From the NCBI GenBank assembly GCA_003049465.1, contig PYSS01000124.1, positions 4,139-68,138 of the forward strand: a stretch of 64,000 bases of DNA, read 5' to 3'. This DNA comes from Magnaporthiopsis rhizophila (lineage: Eukaryota; Ascomycota; Sordariomycetes; Magnaporthales; Magnaporthaceae). The notes below the pieces were generated by a model. It did not search any database and was not told where the DNA came from. It was given only the letters and a program-made list of their open reading frames with translations. Below are positions 20,912-32,973 of the stretch, in pieces. Every line of letters begins with the position of its first letter. Within the stretch, counting starts at the first letter, position 1. Position numbers and translations under genes: made by a program.

Positions 20912-22371
20912 TGCGTCCGGCAGTGACAATGACGCCACTCTGCCGAAGGGTATGTATGCTGCTGAGGGAGACCACTTTCGACTGGATATAACACGGCTTG
21001 GCTATGCACCGGCAACGGTGTGGAAAGTACAAGGAAAGTCGGGACCGAGACGCCTAATAAAGGATCGGGGGATAAAAGAAGACAAACATAAGGATATTAA
21101 GCTCAGAGGTGCAAAAGACCAGAACTGGCCACAAGTTTGTTATATCGTGGGGGGATTCTAGGCGAGCCAAGACGAGGGTCTTGTGCTTTTACGTGCAGAT
21201 AAGCGATCGTTTATCACGCCGGGGTCGGCGGCAAGCTTTGGCGGTGGCGAGTGCTGCTTGCCGCCAGAAAATGATGCAACCAAGCCTCCTGCTTATGTCT
21301 TGTCCCTCGGCCAAGAGTATCAGGACCAGGGGCCTTGAGGCAAGGCGCGAGCTGGAGCGGACGACAAGGTGCTTTGATTGATAGCTGAGAAACGGCCTAT
21401 TCACACGGCAGCTGCAGCGACGGTAGCCCAGTTAGAAAGCGGACGGCGATACCTCCGCGCCCTGTGACTGCTAATTTGCCTGAATTCCAGGGAGCACACA
21501 GACACACACGCATACACACGCGGTCACCCATTGACGCCCAAAAGAGAGAGCCTAGCCCTCGCGGGCCGTTACAGGTCGCGTCATAGTCAGCCAACCACTT
21601 GCCATGGAGGGCATCTACATGTAAGCTGACGGCAGCTTGGACCAAGCGCCGATCCTGATCTCAGCCAGACAGGCAGCCTGCTGAGCCGCCTTCGGCGACA
21701 TCTCCCCACCACACGCACACGGCGGCCAAGAGGTGTTGATTTGGATTGCTCGCTCGCACTTGGCACACATCCACATCGGCTCGCACCAACCAGTGAGGTG
21801 GTCGCTTGGCCGTATCTTTTGCTTACTGAGGGTGACAGACAGCGCAGACATACACACAAACGTACATACCCCACGCCCCCTCTGGATTATGCACGTTGAA
21901 TGCACAGTACTGTAGGTATGCAGACGGGAGCGCCCCCGCATACGGCTCGAACACGCCATGCACCGCCAAGGCTCTCGGCCAACTCGGCCAGTTCGGCCCT
22001 TCGTCGCCCGCTGTAGCTGGGCTGCTCGGCCAGCGGAATCGGCCATCGGGGCCACATGACCAGCCCGAGGCCCCGCGTAGGCCCGCTAACCAAGACAGGC
22101 AAGAGAAAGAAGCAGACGCGTCTGGTCCCTTTGCATTCTGCTCTCCCGGAGCCCGGAGCGTGGTTCCCCGCCTTGTCGACTCCCGGCAGGAGTACTTACC
22201 CGGTGCGTCGTCCGTTTAAAGCAGCCAGCATAGGTGGGTGATGATGCTGCCACGGCTTATCCAACTAGACAACAATACAAGCGCAAGGCACACTGTACTC
22301 CACGACAGCAGCCTGATTCGACTTTACACCCTTCCATTCACCCCTTTTCGTGCCTCCCATCCGCCGCCGGC
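20912..22371. promoter_or_regulatory. Divergent promoter region, regulator and monooxygenase
   Basis: 1.46 kb between divergent start codons. No convincing gene. A TTTAAA element near 22214 lies about 155 bp before the monooxygenase start, too far to be a sure TATA box. Confidence 0.35.
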
Positions 22372-23937
22372 ATGTCCGCAGACGACGAGAGGCGGTTCCG
22401 CATCATTGTCGTAGGCGCCGGCATTTCTGGCCTGGTGGCGTCCAACTACCTGCAGCGGCTCGGCATCGACCATGTCGTACTGGAGCAGAACACAGAGGTC
22501 GCGCCCGCCACGGCCGGCGTCGTTTCGCTGTGGCCTCATGCCGTCAGGATATTGCAACAGCTCGGCTGCTTGGAGGCGGTCAGGCGTGTTTCCAAACCGT
22601 ACAGCCGCATCCTGACCCGCGGACAGGACGGGAAGCTGTTGCTGGACAGCGGGCTGCTGGAGCGGTTGTGGGTGAGGTAAGCGGCCTTTCTAGCAGAATG
22701 CCAAGAGCTGAGCGGTGCTGACACGGTGCAACCACACCAACCACACAGTCACGGGGCGCCGGCCTATCCCATTAATAGGCAGACCCTCCTGCAGATCCTG
22801 TACGACGCGCTGCCCGACAAATCCCTCATCCACACGGGCGTCGCCGTCGAGGCCATCGAGCAGTACCCGGGCGGCGCCAAGGTGCGGCTCGGCGACGGCC
22901 GCGTCGAGACGGGCGACGTGGTGCTAGGCTGCGACGGCGTGCACAGCCCGACGCGCAGCCTGATGTGGGAGCATGCCGCACGCGCGTCCCCGGGACTGAT
23001 CCAGGCGAGCGAGAAGACGTCCCTCAGAACCCTGTACCAGGCGCTGCTGGTGACCGCGCCGGCCATGGCAGAGCAGCTGGACGGCGACAGCAACCTCGTC
23101 GTCACGCAGGGGTCCGATCTCTGCTTCATGGCCGTCACGCAGCCGGACACGACGCACCTGCTCGCCATAGAGCCCGTCACGCCTGGCCCCTTTTCCTGGC
23201 CCCACCGCCGCCACTTCACCGACGGCGATGCTGACGCCATGGCCGCGCGCATCGCCGACCGGCCCGTGACGGACGGGATTCTATTCTCCGAGGTCTGGAG
23301 GCGCCGCACACGCGCGTCCATGGTGACGCTCGAAGAAGGCGTCATGGATCACTGGCACCACGGCCGCATCTGCCTCGCCGGAGACGCGGTGCACAAGTTC
23401 CAACCCAGCCTGTCCATGGGCGGCAGCGCAGCCATGGAGTCCGTTGTGTCGCTTATCAACCATCTCCAAACCGCTCTGGCCCGGTTCCCTCCCGCGTCCC
23501 CGTCGTCCCCGGCCCAAAAACCGAGCGGGACCGCTTTAAACATGGCGTTCGCCGCCTACCAAGCGCAGGAGCGGGATCGTATGCGCTGGGTGAGAGACGC
23601 GTGCTGCAGCCTGGCCAAGATGCAAATGTACGCCACTCCCTGGCATCGGCTGCTGGGGCAGTGGCTCATCCCGCGAGTGGTGGGCGACGGCGCTATGGCT
23701 GAGCAGATCAGTGCCTATATTGCTGGGGCGCCGCGCATGGCCTTTTTGCCGTCCGTTGACCTTCCAAAGGGGCGCATCCCCTGGGCTGATGAGCATGACG
23801 AAGAGGGCGCGCACTCGGGCTCGGGCAGCGGGCGAGTAAACCTGGCCGCCGGGGGAGTGGCAGAACCGTATGTTGCGCAGGAGGGCATGGGTAATGGGTC
23901 CCTTGAACATCAGATTCGAGTTACGACCGCTGCATGA
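22372..23937 (+). CDS. FAD-dependent monooxygenase, salicylate-hydroxylase-like
   Basis: Inferred exons 22372-22676 and 22749-23937 (GTAAGC...CAG) give 497 residues. The three class A flavin-monooxygenase signatures are present in order: GxGxxG in VVGAGISGLVA (about 16-23), the DG motif in VLGCDGVHSPTR, and the GD motif in ICLAGDAVHKFQPSLSMGG. The enzyme should bind FAD and NAD(P)H and insert one oxygen atom, usually by hydroxylation or epoxidation. The C-terminal 80 residues are Gly/Pro-rich and less conserved in appearance. No clear membrane helix is seen. The neighbourhood suggests tailoring of the polyketide. Confidence 0.9.
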
Positions 23938-25050
23938 GGTAGGGCTCAGGGAGGGTGCCACTAGCAACATCGGGTCGGTTGACGCATCGGAGTTAACTAG
24001 AGATAGATAGGCTTTTACCAGGTACATAGGTATGTACCTAGGAGGAAATTATTCATCGCTGGGGGTTACATATAGAACAGCACTCTGCTTTTAAAGCATG
24101 GGGGAGGAAAAATTGTCGTTTCACGCTATTATTATTCTTATTTGCGATGGTTACATAGTTCAAAATGTTAAAAAGTGACGTTTATGTCGACGACAAAAAA
24201 ATATATCAATAAAGGTGAGCGCCGGGTGAAGAGACCGATATAAGTAAAAAAAAAAAAAAAATGGGCATATAATCAAGACTAGCACACGCGGCCGACATCA
24301 CGGTAGGCGCTTACACTCATCGGATCCAGCCACATCTTGCCGCGGTATACAGCCAGTCCGGCAACGCTATCCATGGAATACAGAAGAGGTCTGGCCGTGG
24401 AAGGAGACGCCACGATGCCATTCTTTATGCCTGGTGACAAGGTTGAACAGCGGCCTGTGAAAAGTAGCAGGATGAAAGGGACCAGCCCACAAGACGCACG
24501 AAACGGGAGATCGGTTGGCTTACGAAACAGATCGTCAATCCCACCCTGGCTTCTCACCGGTGAGCAGCCTGAGGCGAGCAGCTTATCGCGGACTTGCCGC
24601 AAGGAGGGCGGCGAGCAAGCCGATCAAGAGTGTGGTGATAACGAGGGCTCGGATAGCACGATGATGCTCGTATGGTTCGACGACTGCTGGCCATGGCAAG
24701 ATATTGTTGAGCTCGAACCAGCGATCGGTCATTAATAAGAGCAACGCCGCTGGCTTATTCGGTCAAGTTCGGCCCGCCACTGCCGAGCCTCCGTGCTGAC
24801 GGAAAAGTCCCTTTTCTTGGCGCCCGACGGAGCAGACGGTGCCGTGCGCCTCTGGCCGGTGCTGCCGGACCGAGTAGGTAGACAGCTGGGGAAACAGTGT
24901 AAACATTGTGGACCGTCGATTTCACCTTAAAAGACATGCCGGCGTCACATGGCGTCTTGTCAAGTGGGCTTCATGTCAAGCCCACGCCTGCACTGCGCAG
25001 CCCCTTGTCGTCTTTACCCCTTTTAGAGCTCGCCGCAAATAGTGAGCAAG
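23938..25050. other. Intergenic region between the two monooxygenases
   Basis: The first 330 bases are AT-rich, with an A run at about 24246-24260. A possible small or decayed gene is listed at 24279-24732. Nothing else is seen. Confidence 0.35.
24279..24732 (-). pseudogene. Possible small or decayed membrane-protein gene
   Basis: On the minus strand an ATG at 24732 opens a 49-residue frame ending at 24583, with a hydrophobic segment (ALVITTLLIGLLAALLAA). Downstream, two different frames look coding: a stretch with NLVTRHKEWHRGVSFHGQT and a stretch with GLAVYRGKMWLDPMSVS. A canonical-looking intron (GTGAGA...TTTCACAG) lies between the parts, but no single join keeps all of them in frame. It may be a broken gene or chance. 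I cannot name a family. Confidence 0.2.
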
Positions 25051-26904
25051 ATGCGCACTCCAGCCCCGCAAGCAGAACAGTTCGATGTGGCCGTCGTGGG
25101 CGCGGGATGGAACGGCCTGATATCCGCCAAAACATACCTCGACTTCTGCCCCTCGGCCCGGCTGGTCATCATCGACGACCAAGCCACCGTCGGCGGAGTC
25201 TGGAGCAGGGCCAGGATCTACCCGACGCTGTTCGCGCAGATCAAACACGGCATGTTCGAGTACTCCTTCTATCCGATGCGCCACGAGGGCATCACGGAAG
25301 ACGGCTACGTCTCGGGCGAGACGATCCATCAGTACCTGGTGGATTTCGCCCACGATTTTGGCCTCGCCGCGAGATCCCGGCTATCCACAACGGTGACGGG
25401 CGTGGCTCAGCTGCCGGATCGGCGCTGGCGCCTCGAGATCGCCGGCTCGGCGCCCATCGAGTGCGAAAAGCTCATCTACGCCTCGGGCGCCGTCTCGCAC
25501 CCCGTCATGCCCACCTGGCCGACCGCGCCCACCTTCACGGCGCCCATCATCCACTCGTACGACGTGGGCACGCACCTGGACCAGCTGAAGGCCCCGGGCG
25601 TCGGCACCGCCACCGTCGTGGGCGGCGCCAAGTCTTCGTACGACACCGTCTTTTTGCTGCTCAAGGCCGGCAAGCGCGTGCACTGGATCATCCGCGACAG
25701 CGGTGGCGGGCCCCTGGCCATCATGCCGCCGACGCTGCTGGGGCGGTTCAACACCATGGACGTGCTCACCATGGGCATCACCACCATGATGGGCGCCTGC
25801 GTCTTCAACACCGACGGCCCCGTCCTCCACTTTCTGCAACGCACCATCCTCGGCCGGTTTTTCGCGTGGCTGTACTGGTACATTGTGAACTGGCTCGCCG
25901 ATTCTCACGCTGGCTATTCCAAGTCCGACAACGCGCGCAAGCTGAGGCCGTTGCCTCACGGGAACGGGTAAGGGCACTGCTTCCCATTCCGCTCAAGCGG
26001 CACTTTTTTTTTTACTAACCCAACAAACGCCTCCGCACACAAAAGCATGTTCTGGGGCAACGCAGGCGTAGGCGCCGCCAGCGTGCCGCACTTCTGGCGG
26101 ACCTTCCACTCGGGCGACTGCACCGTCCACCGGGCCGGCATCGCGTCTCTCGGCGACGGCAACACGATCCAGCTCGACGACGGCAGCGCGCCCTTCAAGA
26201 CCGACTACGTGATCCTGTGCACGGGCTTCGACAAGTCGTACCACGTCTTTGACGACGCCACCCTGCGCCGCTGCGGCCTGGCGCCCGACCCGGACGACGC
26301 GGCCGACAACGAAAAATGGGCGCGCCTGGACGCCGAGGCCGTCGAGCGCGTCGATGCCCTCCTGCCCAGGCTCAAGACCGCCCCGGCCGCCCTGCACGGC
26401 GGCAAGCTCCCCGCCAAAATAGCCGGCGGGCGAAAGCTGCTGCACGGGCCGAACCGGCACTATCGGTGGCTGATATCGCCGACGCTAGCCGCCGAGGGTG
26501 ACAGATCCGTCTATTTCCCGGGGTTCATTCACTCCATCTACACCCCCGTCGTGTCCGAGACCCAGGCCCTCTGGGGCGTGGCTTTCCTGCTGGGGCTGCT
26601 GGATCTCCCGTCCAAGCCGGAGATGGAAAGGGACGTGGCGACGTGGAACGTGTGGACGCGCAAGCGCTACGTGGTCCAGGGCCCCAAGAACGCGTACGGC
26701 ATCTACGACTTTATATCATACATCAACGTTTTGCTCAAGGACCTCGGCGTCACGGTTCACCATCGGCGTCGCAACGAGGGGAGCTGGCTTTCGAGGTTGT
26801 TTGCCCCGACTTACCCGACGCTGTATACGGGGATGCAGGAGGAGTTTCGGCAGCTTGTTGCCGAGAAGCAGGCGAAGGCGAAGCTGAGCAAGGCGAAGAG
26901 CTGA
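25051..26904 (+). CDS. Flavin-containing monooxygenase (FMO type)
   Basis: Inferred exons 25051-25967 and 26046-26904 (GTAAGG intron) give 591 residues. The N-terminus has the FAD motif VVGAGWNGL. A second Rossmann motif for NADPH (ATVVGGAKSSYD) lies near 190. Between them FTAPIIHSYDVG fits the FMO fingerprint FxGxxxHxxx(Y/F) except that the glycine is alanine. VILCTGFD is the usual ATG-type motif of this superfamily. The Baeyer-Villiger fingerprint FxGxxxHxxxW is absent. The first ATG (25051) was chosen; the upstream in-frame codon is GTG. Last recognisable member of the cluster, likely acting on heteroatoms or carbon of the product (inference). Confidence 0.88.
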
Positions 26905-26955
26905 TGGAAGTATTTTGACCGCGTTACGATGCCGTCTCCGTGAGTGTCGTGAGTA

Positions 26956-26986
<31 letters not shown>

Positions 26987-27446
26987 GGTTTTCTCATAAA
27001 AAAATACACTTTATCACACCACGTATCTAGACCAGCCGTTAGATTGGGTGCCTAAATAGAAGGGTGGATGGTGAAGATAGAGAAAAAACCAAGTCAGGAA
27101 TAAGACAATAAAGTCAGATGCGGAGGACGATCTCGGCTCGAGGCCCTATGGCAGCCAAGGACTGGCCTGCGTATGCTGTTTGAACTTCCACGTACTGAAA
27201 TCTGGATGGGCGGCGCTTCTATGACTGCTGGGCGTTTTCCGTTCGGACCCCAATGCCAAAAGAGTTCGGGTTTGCCGGGTTTGCCGCTCGCACCATGATG
27301 ACCCGGAGGCGAACTTCGACACATCTACACATCTCGCCTACGCCACGATGCATATACGCTTCGAAGCTCGGTGTCCACGCCTTCGTTGAGTGTGCCAGGA
27401 ATACATGTCAGCTTTATTATTCTTCTAGCTGTTATAGACTGCCCCC
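26905..27446. other. Convergent 3' flanks with poly-T tract
   Basis: Gap between two convergent genes, marking the right edge of the cluster. A run of 29 T occupies 26958-26986. No gene seen. Confidence 0.5.
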
Positions 27447-30400
27447 TCAGAAAGTACTCTCCAAAACCAACGGCCCCCCTCCTGGCCCACTGGCGTCCAG
27501 GCTGAGCGTCACCTTCCGCCGACTGGTGACGACATGGACCGTCTCGCCCAGGTTCTTGTAGTCCGTTTCGCAGTGGATGACGCGGTCGATCGTCTCGGCC
27601 GTCCTCTGCCGCCGGTGCTGCGACCCGCGAGGGCTCGTCTCGCCGCTCCCCATGTTTGACGACCCGCCTCGAACCTCGCGGATCTCGACGGCCGGGTAGG
27701 GCAGCCAGCCTTCGCGAAGCGGAACAAGCAGCAGCGGGATGTCAGCCTCGGTTTGAGCTGTCGACAACACCCCCTCAGCATAGGCCTCAGTTGCCGCCGT
27801 GTCGTGCGGATCCGGGGCCCCGGGGATGATAAAATTCCCCTTGCGCCGCCCGCCAAGCAGCCACGTATCTTGTGGTGCCGTCACTTCGTATGTGAATTCG
27901 ACATCCTCCGTAGCCGGCGGCCCGGGGACGTCGGTGTCTGGGTGTCCCGTGTCCCAGATCCGAGACCATTTCAGGCGCAGCGTGGCTGGCATGAGCTGGT
28001 TCACCGACAACGTGGCCTGGCCGGCATGCCCGCTCACATCAACAGCAGGGTCTGCCGGTCGATGTAGCTGAATGTCAGCTGTGTGTACAATCGTGATTGA
28101 TGGCACGTCGACCGGGATGGAGATGGATCGGAGTTGCGTCGTGTTTGGCTCCGGCACCACCAGCGGTAGTTCTGGATGTCGTTCTTGCCACGTCCGCATA
28201 AACACGGCCAGCTTGAGTGCCCGTCTGTCGCCGTCCAATCCGTGGCCCGCCAACGCCGAGAACTCCTTCTCCCAATGGACACCTCCGAGAAACGAAGTGG
28301 AAATCGAGCCCAGCATCGCCGCTCTCTCCATCTCATAGGCCGAGATTAGTCCGGCTCGTGCGTGTGTGAGGGCGGTGCTGACAGCCAGGCGCGAATACGG
28401 CCGCAGGGAATGATCATCTCCCGCGTCCGTGTCCGCTTCAAAAGCTTCCTCCAGGTAAGCCTGGATCGATGACTCGATTTCCTCCTGCACCACGCTGTAG
28501 TGTAGCTTCAGGTACATGGTTTTCCGCGTCTTGGGGCCGATAACCTTTGACCCTGGCTTTCGGCTGATCTTGTAGAGAAGGCTAGCTGGCTGCCGAGGGA
28601 ATATCGTGACGGCGGCATCACCTTCGCCATCCCCCCGATGTGCGTTGGCAGCAGGTGGTGACACGCCGCCGAAATCGGGAGCGAAAAGATCTGACTCTAT
28701 AAGCTCGCTGGCAAACAAACGCAGTGGGCTGGAGCTGGCGGTTGACACTGTGAATCGTGAGAAGAGAGCGTTGTGCTTGAAGACGTCCTGGACATTGACC
28801 CCAAGCGCGAGAGCGATGTCGACAGACGGCGTCTTCACGAACTCGAATGTCGGTCCGCCTTCCTCGGTGCGGTACGACACTTCAATCCGAACAGCGACAG
28901 TCGCCACCTCCTGTTCCACTGTATAGGGGAACCGCAGCTTCACCGATGCCTCCTTTCCCAGAGCACCCAAGTGGAAAAGGCCTCCATCTGGTGGGCCAAG
29001 AGGTTTCATTTCACCATCGTCTTGGGACTCTATCAGTTTGGCCTCGGCAGTGAGCAGCCGCAACCCGCCTGTTGCAGCCCGCACTCGGAGGTCGCAGCTC
29101 GTGACTCGGTTCCAGCCCGTTGAGAGGCTCACCTCGAGGGAGTTTGTTGCATCCAGCTGGATGTGCTTCGCGGCCGACAGCTGTACATCCAGTGCCTTGG
29201 CTGTTTGAAAAATTACCACTTTCGTATTGGAAAGAACGTCAGGCTCGGGGGTGTTACGAGACCGTTCATGCTGGAGGACAACGCGATTGCATCGGAGCTT
29301 GATTTGGTCTAATTCGTACGTGCCGGGAACAGAAATCTGAATACACATGGTGGAGTTAGAAAGCAAGACAGCATGGGTGTAGAGTCGCCGACTGACAAAG
29401 GTGAGACGGCACACGGGAGGGGCAATCACGTAACGGCGGGCATGATGAGCTTACGTTGCTGTGGAGCTCGATCTTGCTCTTTCCAGGCTTTAGAGAGATC
29501 GGTCCTCGGGTAGCCAGCCATATTTCTTTGGTTCCCCCTGAACTTAGGCTTGTCATCCTCACCATGCCGTCGTTAAGCTCTAGCTCGTCCACCAACAAAC
29601 TGCAAAGCGTCAAGCTTAGTGAGAAGCTATCCTGGCCTTCAATGTATCTCGGGGGCCCGTCAACGGCGATATCGAAAAAGAAATCCCGGAGCGGCACGGG
29701 TATGTCGAGAGCCATGCCCTTTGTGGTCCGCATCACGTCGGGAAGGAAGCCCTTGATGGCGGCAGTGTCTGGAAAACCGAGTGCTCCCGCGCGGCGGGCT
29801 GATTTTCCATGTCGCTGACGGTCGTTTTCAGCCATGGCTGCCTTTGAGAGAAGTTTCAGCCCGACTTTGACGTAGTCGTGTCTTTTATCCAGTTCCTTCA
29901 AACACGTCGAGTACATGACGAGCATGGATAGCTCGAGTAGACTCCAGCCCCTTTCGGCAAAGAAAGGTATGGCGTTGACAAAATGGGTGGTTGCCTCTCC
30001 GAACTCTCGCAGGTGATATTTGAGCACAGCCATGTCGACCATGCTTGCCTTGACTGAGTGAGTATAGCTTGCGACGGCGTAGTGGCGCAGCGCTTTGAGT
30101 GTCAGCGTCTCGTACAGTCGATAGAAGTCGTCCCTTTGATCAAGCGCGGTTCGGAGAAGTCTGTTGCCCACTCCGGCTAGAGAGTGGCAACCTGTATCGG
30201 CGGGTGGGCCTGCGTCTGACTGGCCTGCCTCGCCGTCCTTCCCGCCTTCGAGTGTGCTGTCTCCGAGGTCCACGTCTTCCATGTCCTTGGTATCAGGTGC
30301 TCCAACCAGCGGAACAGAGTCCCAACCATCGGTCCAGCCACGCTTCTTTCCGCAATCCTTCAATATGTTCCTTGAGAGCGTATAGAGCTCCGCCCTTCGA

Positions 30401-32476
30401 GCAGCAAGGTCTTCCAAGCCGACCTTGAGAAACTGTGAGTGGGCTGGGTCGGAGGAGAGGCCAGGACCTGGCGACATTCCCGGACTAGGTGAAGGCCGAG
30501 TACCTGACGGGGCACGTTGTGAAGAAGTCCTAGCTGGGTGCATTGTCGTTTTTGGCTCCGGGATCTGCGTCTTGGGCTCGGGATCGTCGCTCACGGCAAG
30601 GGTCGACTCTGGGATAGGCAGAGCCTTGGTTGATGTCTGCGCAAGGATTTGGTGGGCAACAGAGAAGGCAAAGGACGAAACCATGTTGTCGACAACCTCT
30701 AATACTTTTGGCGGCAAGCTGGCTTCGCCCTGCGCAGCAGAGGCCGATCCCCCGCCATCAAGGCTGTTCGGGTCGGAGAGGCAGGAAAGAATGTCTCGCC
30801 GCATGACTTGCGACACGGATGGTATGAACTCAAGCGTTCGGCGGCACACCTCAGCGAGCATGGAAAGGTTCTCGGCCTCGTTGGTGGGCTTGTTGCTGCC
30901 AATTTGAGGAGTCCGGGGCGCAACACCATGCAGCAGCGACTGCCGCTGCTCTCTGGTCTTGGCCAGTAGTTCCTCTCGGGTTGCTGTCGCATTTCCGAGA
31001 CGGGAGAGGAGATCTATTTGCCTCGCAAATATGTAGCACCTGAAGTCAAACACAGACACGTTGTTGGCTAGAATCAGCTCTCGATAGGGCTTCTTGCTGA
31101 CCGTGATCGGAATGTCCAGGTCGTGCCCTTCGTCGGGAGGGGGCGCAAAGGGCGAGGCGGCTAGGGTACCGCCGGGGGTGTTAGGGTTTTCCGACTGCAG
31201 ATCCACGGGCTGTTCGTCTTCCAAGGAGTCTTCGACGTGGGCGCCGCTTTCAAGCGCTGCCAGTGCGCGATGGGCGACCCGGCTCAGCTCTTCAGTATAG
31301 TTTAGTAAAGTCCCCCCGTGGGCCTCTGCCGATCCCAACAAGGCCTGGTCCTGGATGATGGTGTCCAACCCCACGCTCAGCTCGTCATAGCCGACAAGGG
31401 CGTCGTCCACGAGCCCCACGCTCTCAAAGCCTCGGGCTAAGCCCTCCTTGAGAATGAAAAAGGTGCAAAAGTTCCAGCCGGGCAAAGCCCTCTGCGCATC
31501 CTTTTCTTTGATGTCTTCCTCGTACTGGCTGACACGCATGTCAAACGAAGACAGAATCCAGGCTTTCATCTTGGCGATCAAATCGGCCCAGGCGTTCTCG
31601 ACGTCCTGGGAGGTCTCCGAGTATCCGGTCGGGACAGCGGGCACAACTCGAGGGAGGAGGTCGTAGGGAACGTCATTGATGCCGATGCGGATCTGTGCGA
31701 CCCGATCGACGGCGCCCTTGGGCGAGCTGTTGAAGTCTGCAAGCATCTTTTCCAGCAGCGTCGAAGTGCTGCCCCTCCATCGCGAAGCGACCTTGGCTTC
31801 AGACGCCGAGTCACCCTTTCCCGTTATCCTTGGCTGTGTGGCAGCGACCGTGTTTGGAATAACAACATGTATAATGAGCCACTCGAACGCATCGTGGTTC
31901 TCGGCGTTGCTCGTTTTCTTAGAGCTCTGCGCAGGAGGTGTGTTCTTCTTCACCCATTCGCGGATCTCGGAGCGAGTCTGCGATTTGTATGTATCGTTGT
32001 CGTCGCATCGGACGAGCAAGAGCTTCAGGTAGGGTGTCCGACGCAGTCCGGGGATCTGATGACGTCGTCCCCGCGCACCACCACCGCGCGAAGCGGCATT
32101 GTCTGTGGAGCCGCTGGCCCCGCCACTGATGGCCTGGGTCTGGAAGCCATCCGCACCACCGTGGCTGGCTGTATCGAACGTCTGCTTGGGGATCGGCGAA
32201 GCGACAGGGGTGAGAACGGAGGATATTTTCGGGGCGGCGCCGGCCGGCACAAGCTCGACGTGGAGCGTCTCGATAGATCGCGGGGGGCCGGAATGCGACT
32301 TCCAGTGGAGGTTGCGCAGCGGCAGGAGAGGCACAAGGCCAGGTGCGAGCAGCTTGTACACGTCGTGAGGATCGAAGAACTCGACTGGACGCCGTGTCAG
32401 CAAGCGGAATGCGGGACTGGGAAGGGCAGGCGACGGGCTTACCGGTAACCTTAGAGGTCGAGTACTGTTGCTCCAT
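27447..32476 (-). CDS. TRS130: TRAPPII complex subunit Trs130/TRAPPC10
   Basis: Inferred exons 32476-32443, 32384-29455 and 29336-27447 give 1617 residues. The first exon encodes only MEQQYSTSKVT and joins VEFFDPHDVYKLLAPGLVPLLPLRNLHW, the characteristic Trs130 start. The N-terminal half is alpha-helical in character; the C-terminal 600 residues are beta-rich, fitting the Ig-like end of TRAPPC10 proteins. A Pro/Ser-rich insertion lies near 670-720. The protein is part of the TRAPPII guanine-nucleotide exchange complex acting on Ypt/Rab11-type GTPases at the late Golgi. Introns have standard borders (GTAAGC, GTAAGC). Confidence 0.92.
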
Positions 32477-32973
32477 GGTGAACAGCTTCGGGGCTGGCGC
32501 CTTGCGTCATGACGTGAGAGCCGGGGGTTGGAACTTGAAGCTGGTTCTGAGCACGTGCGACCTCCAAGGGACACGGCCCGGCCGAGCTGGCTGTCGACGT
32601 CGAGCTTCTTCGAGCGGGCAGATGCGGCGCCGAGCACCGGACTGGAAGTAGGTTCTCACCTAGGTGGGCGGCCCCAGAATGTACCTGGTCGCTCGGCCGC
32701 GACCATCGCCGCACGCGGCTGATAAGATAACGACCACGACCGAAATGGAAGGCGGTCAGCGGCCAAAACAACTACCATCCAATAAATTCGTCCCGTGTGC
32801 TTGCCTCGGCCCCTCCTCGCGGAACAGACGGGATCGATGCTGAATATGCGCAGCAGAAAAATGGCTTTTGACCTTTGCAACCCCTGCTGCCCGCGCGGCG
32901 GCGGAAGTTCCTTTTCCACTTATCCCTGAGACACCCAACAGCATCCGGCCATCCAAGGACTGTCTGACTGGAA
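32477..32973. promoter_or_regulatory. Bidirectional promoter region, TRS130 and MRI1
   Basis: 497 bp between two divergent housekeeping genes. No gene and no distinct TATA box seen. Confidence 0.45.

Noticed and set aside
25540..25575. Baeyer-Villiger monooxygenase signature in the FMO
   Set aside because: The required FxGxxxHxxxW pattern is missing; only the FMO-type variant is present.
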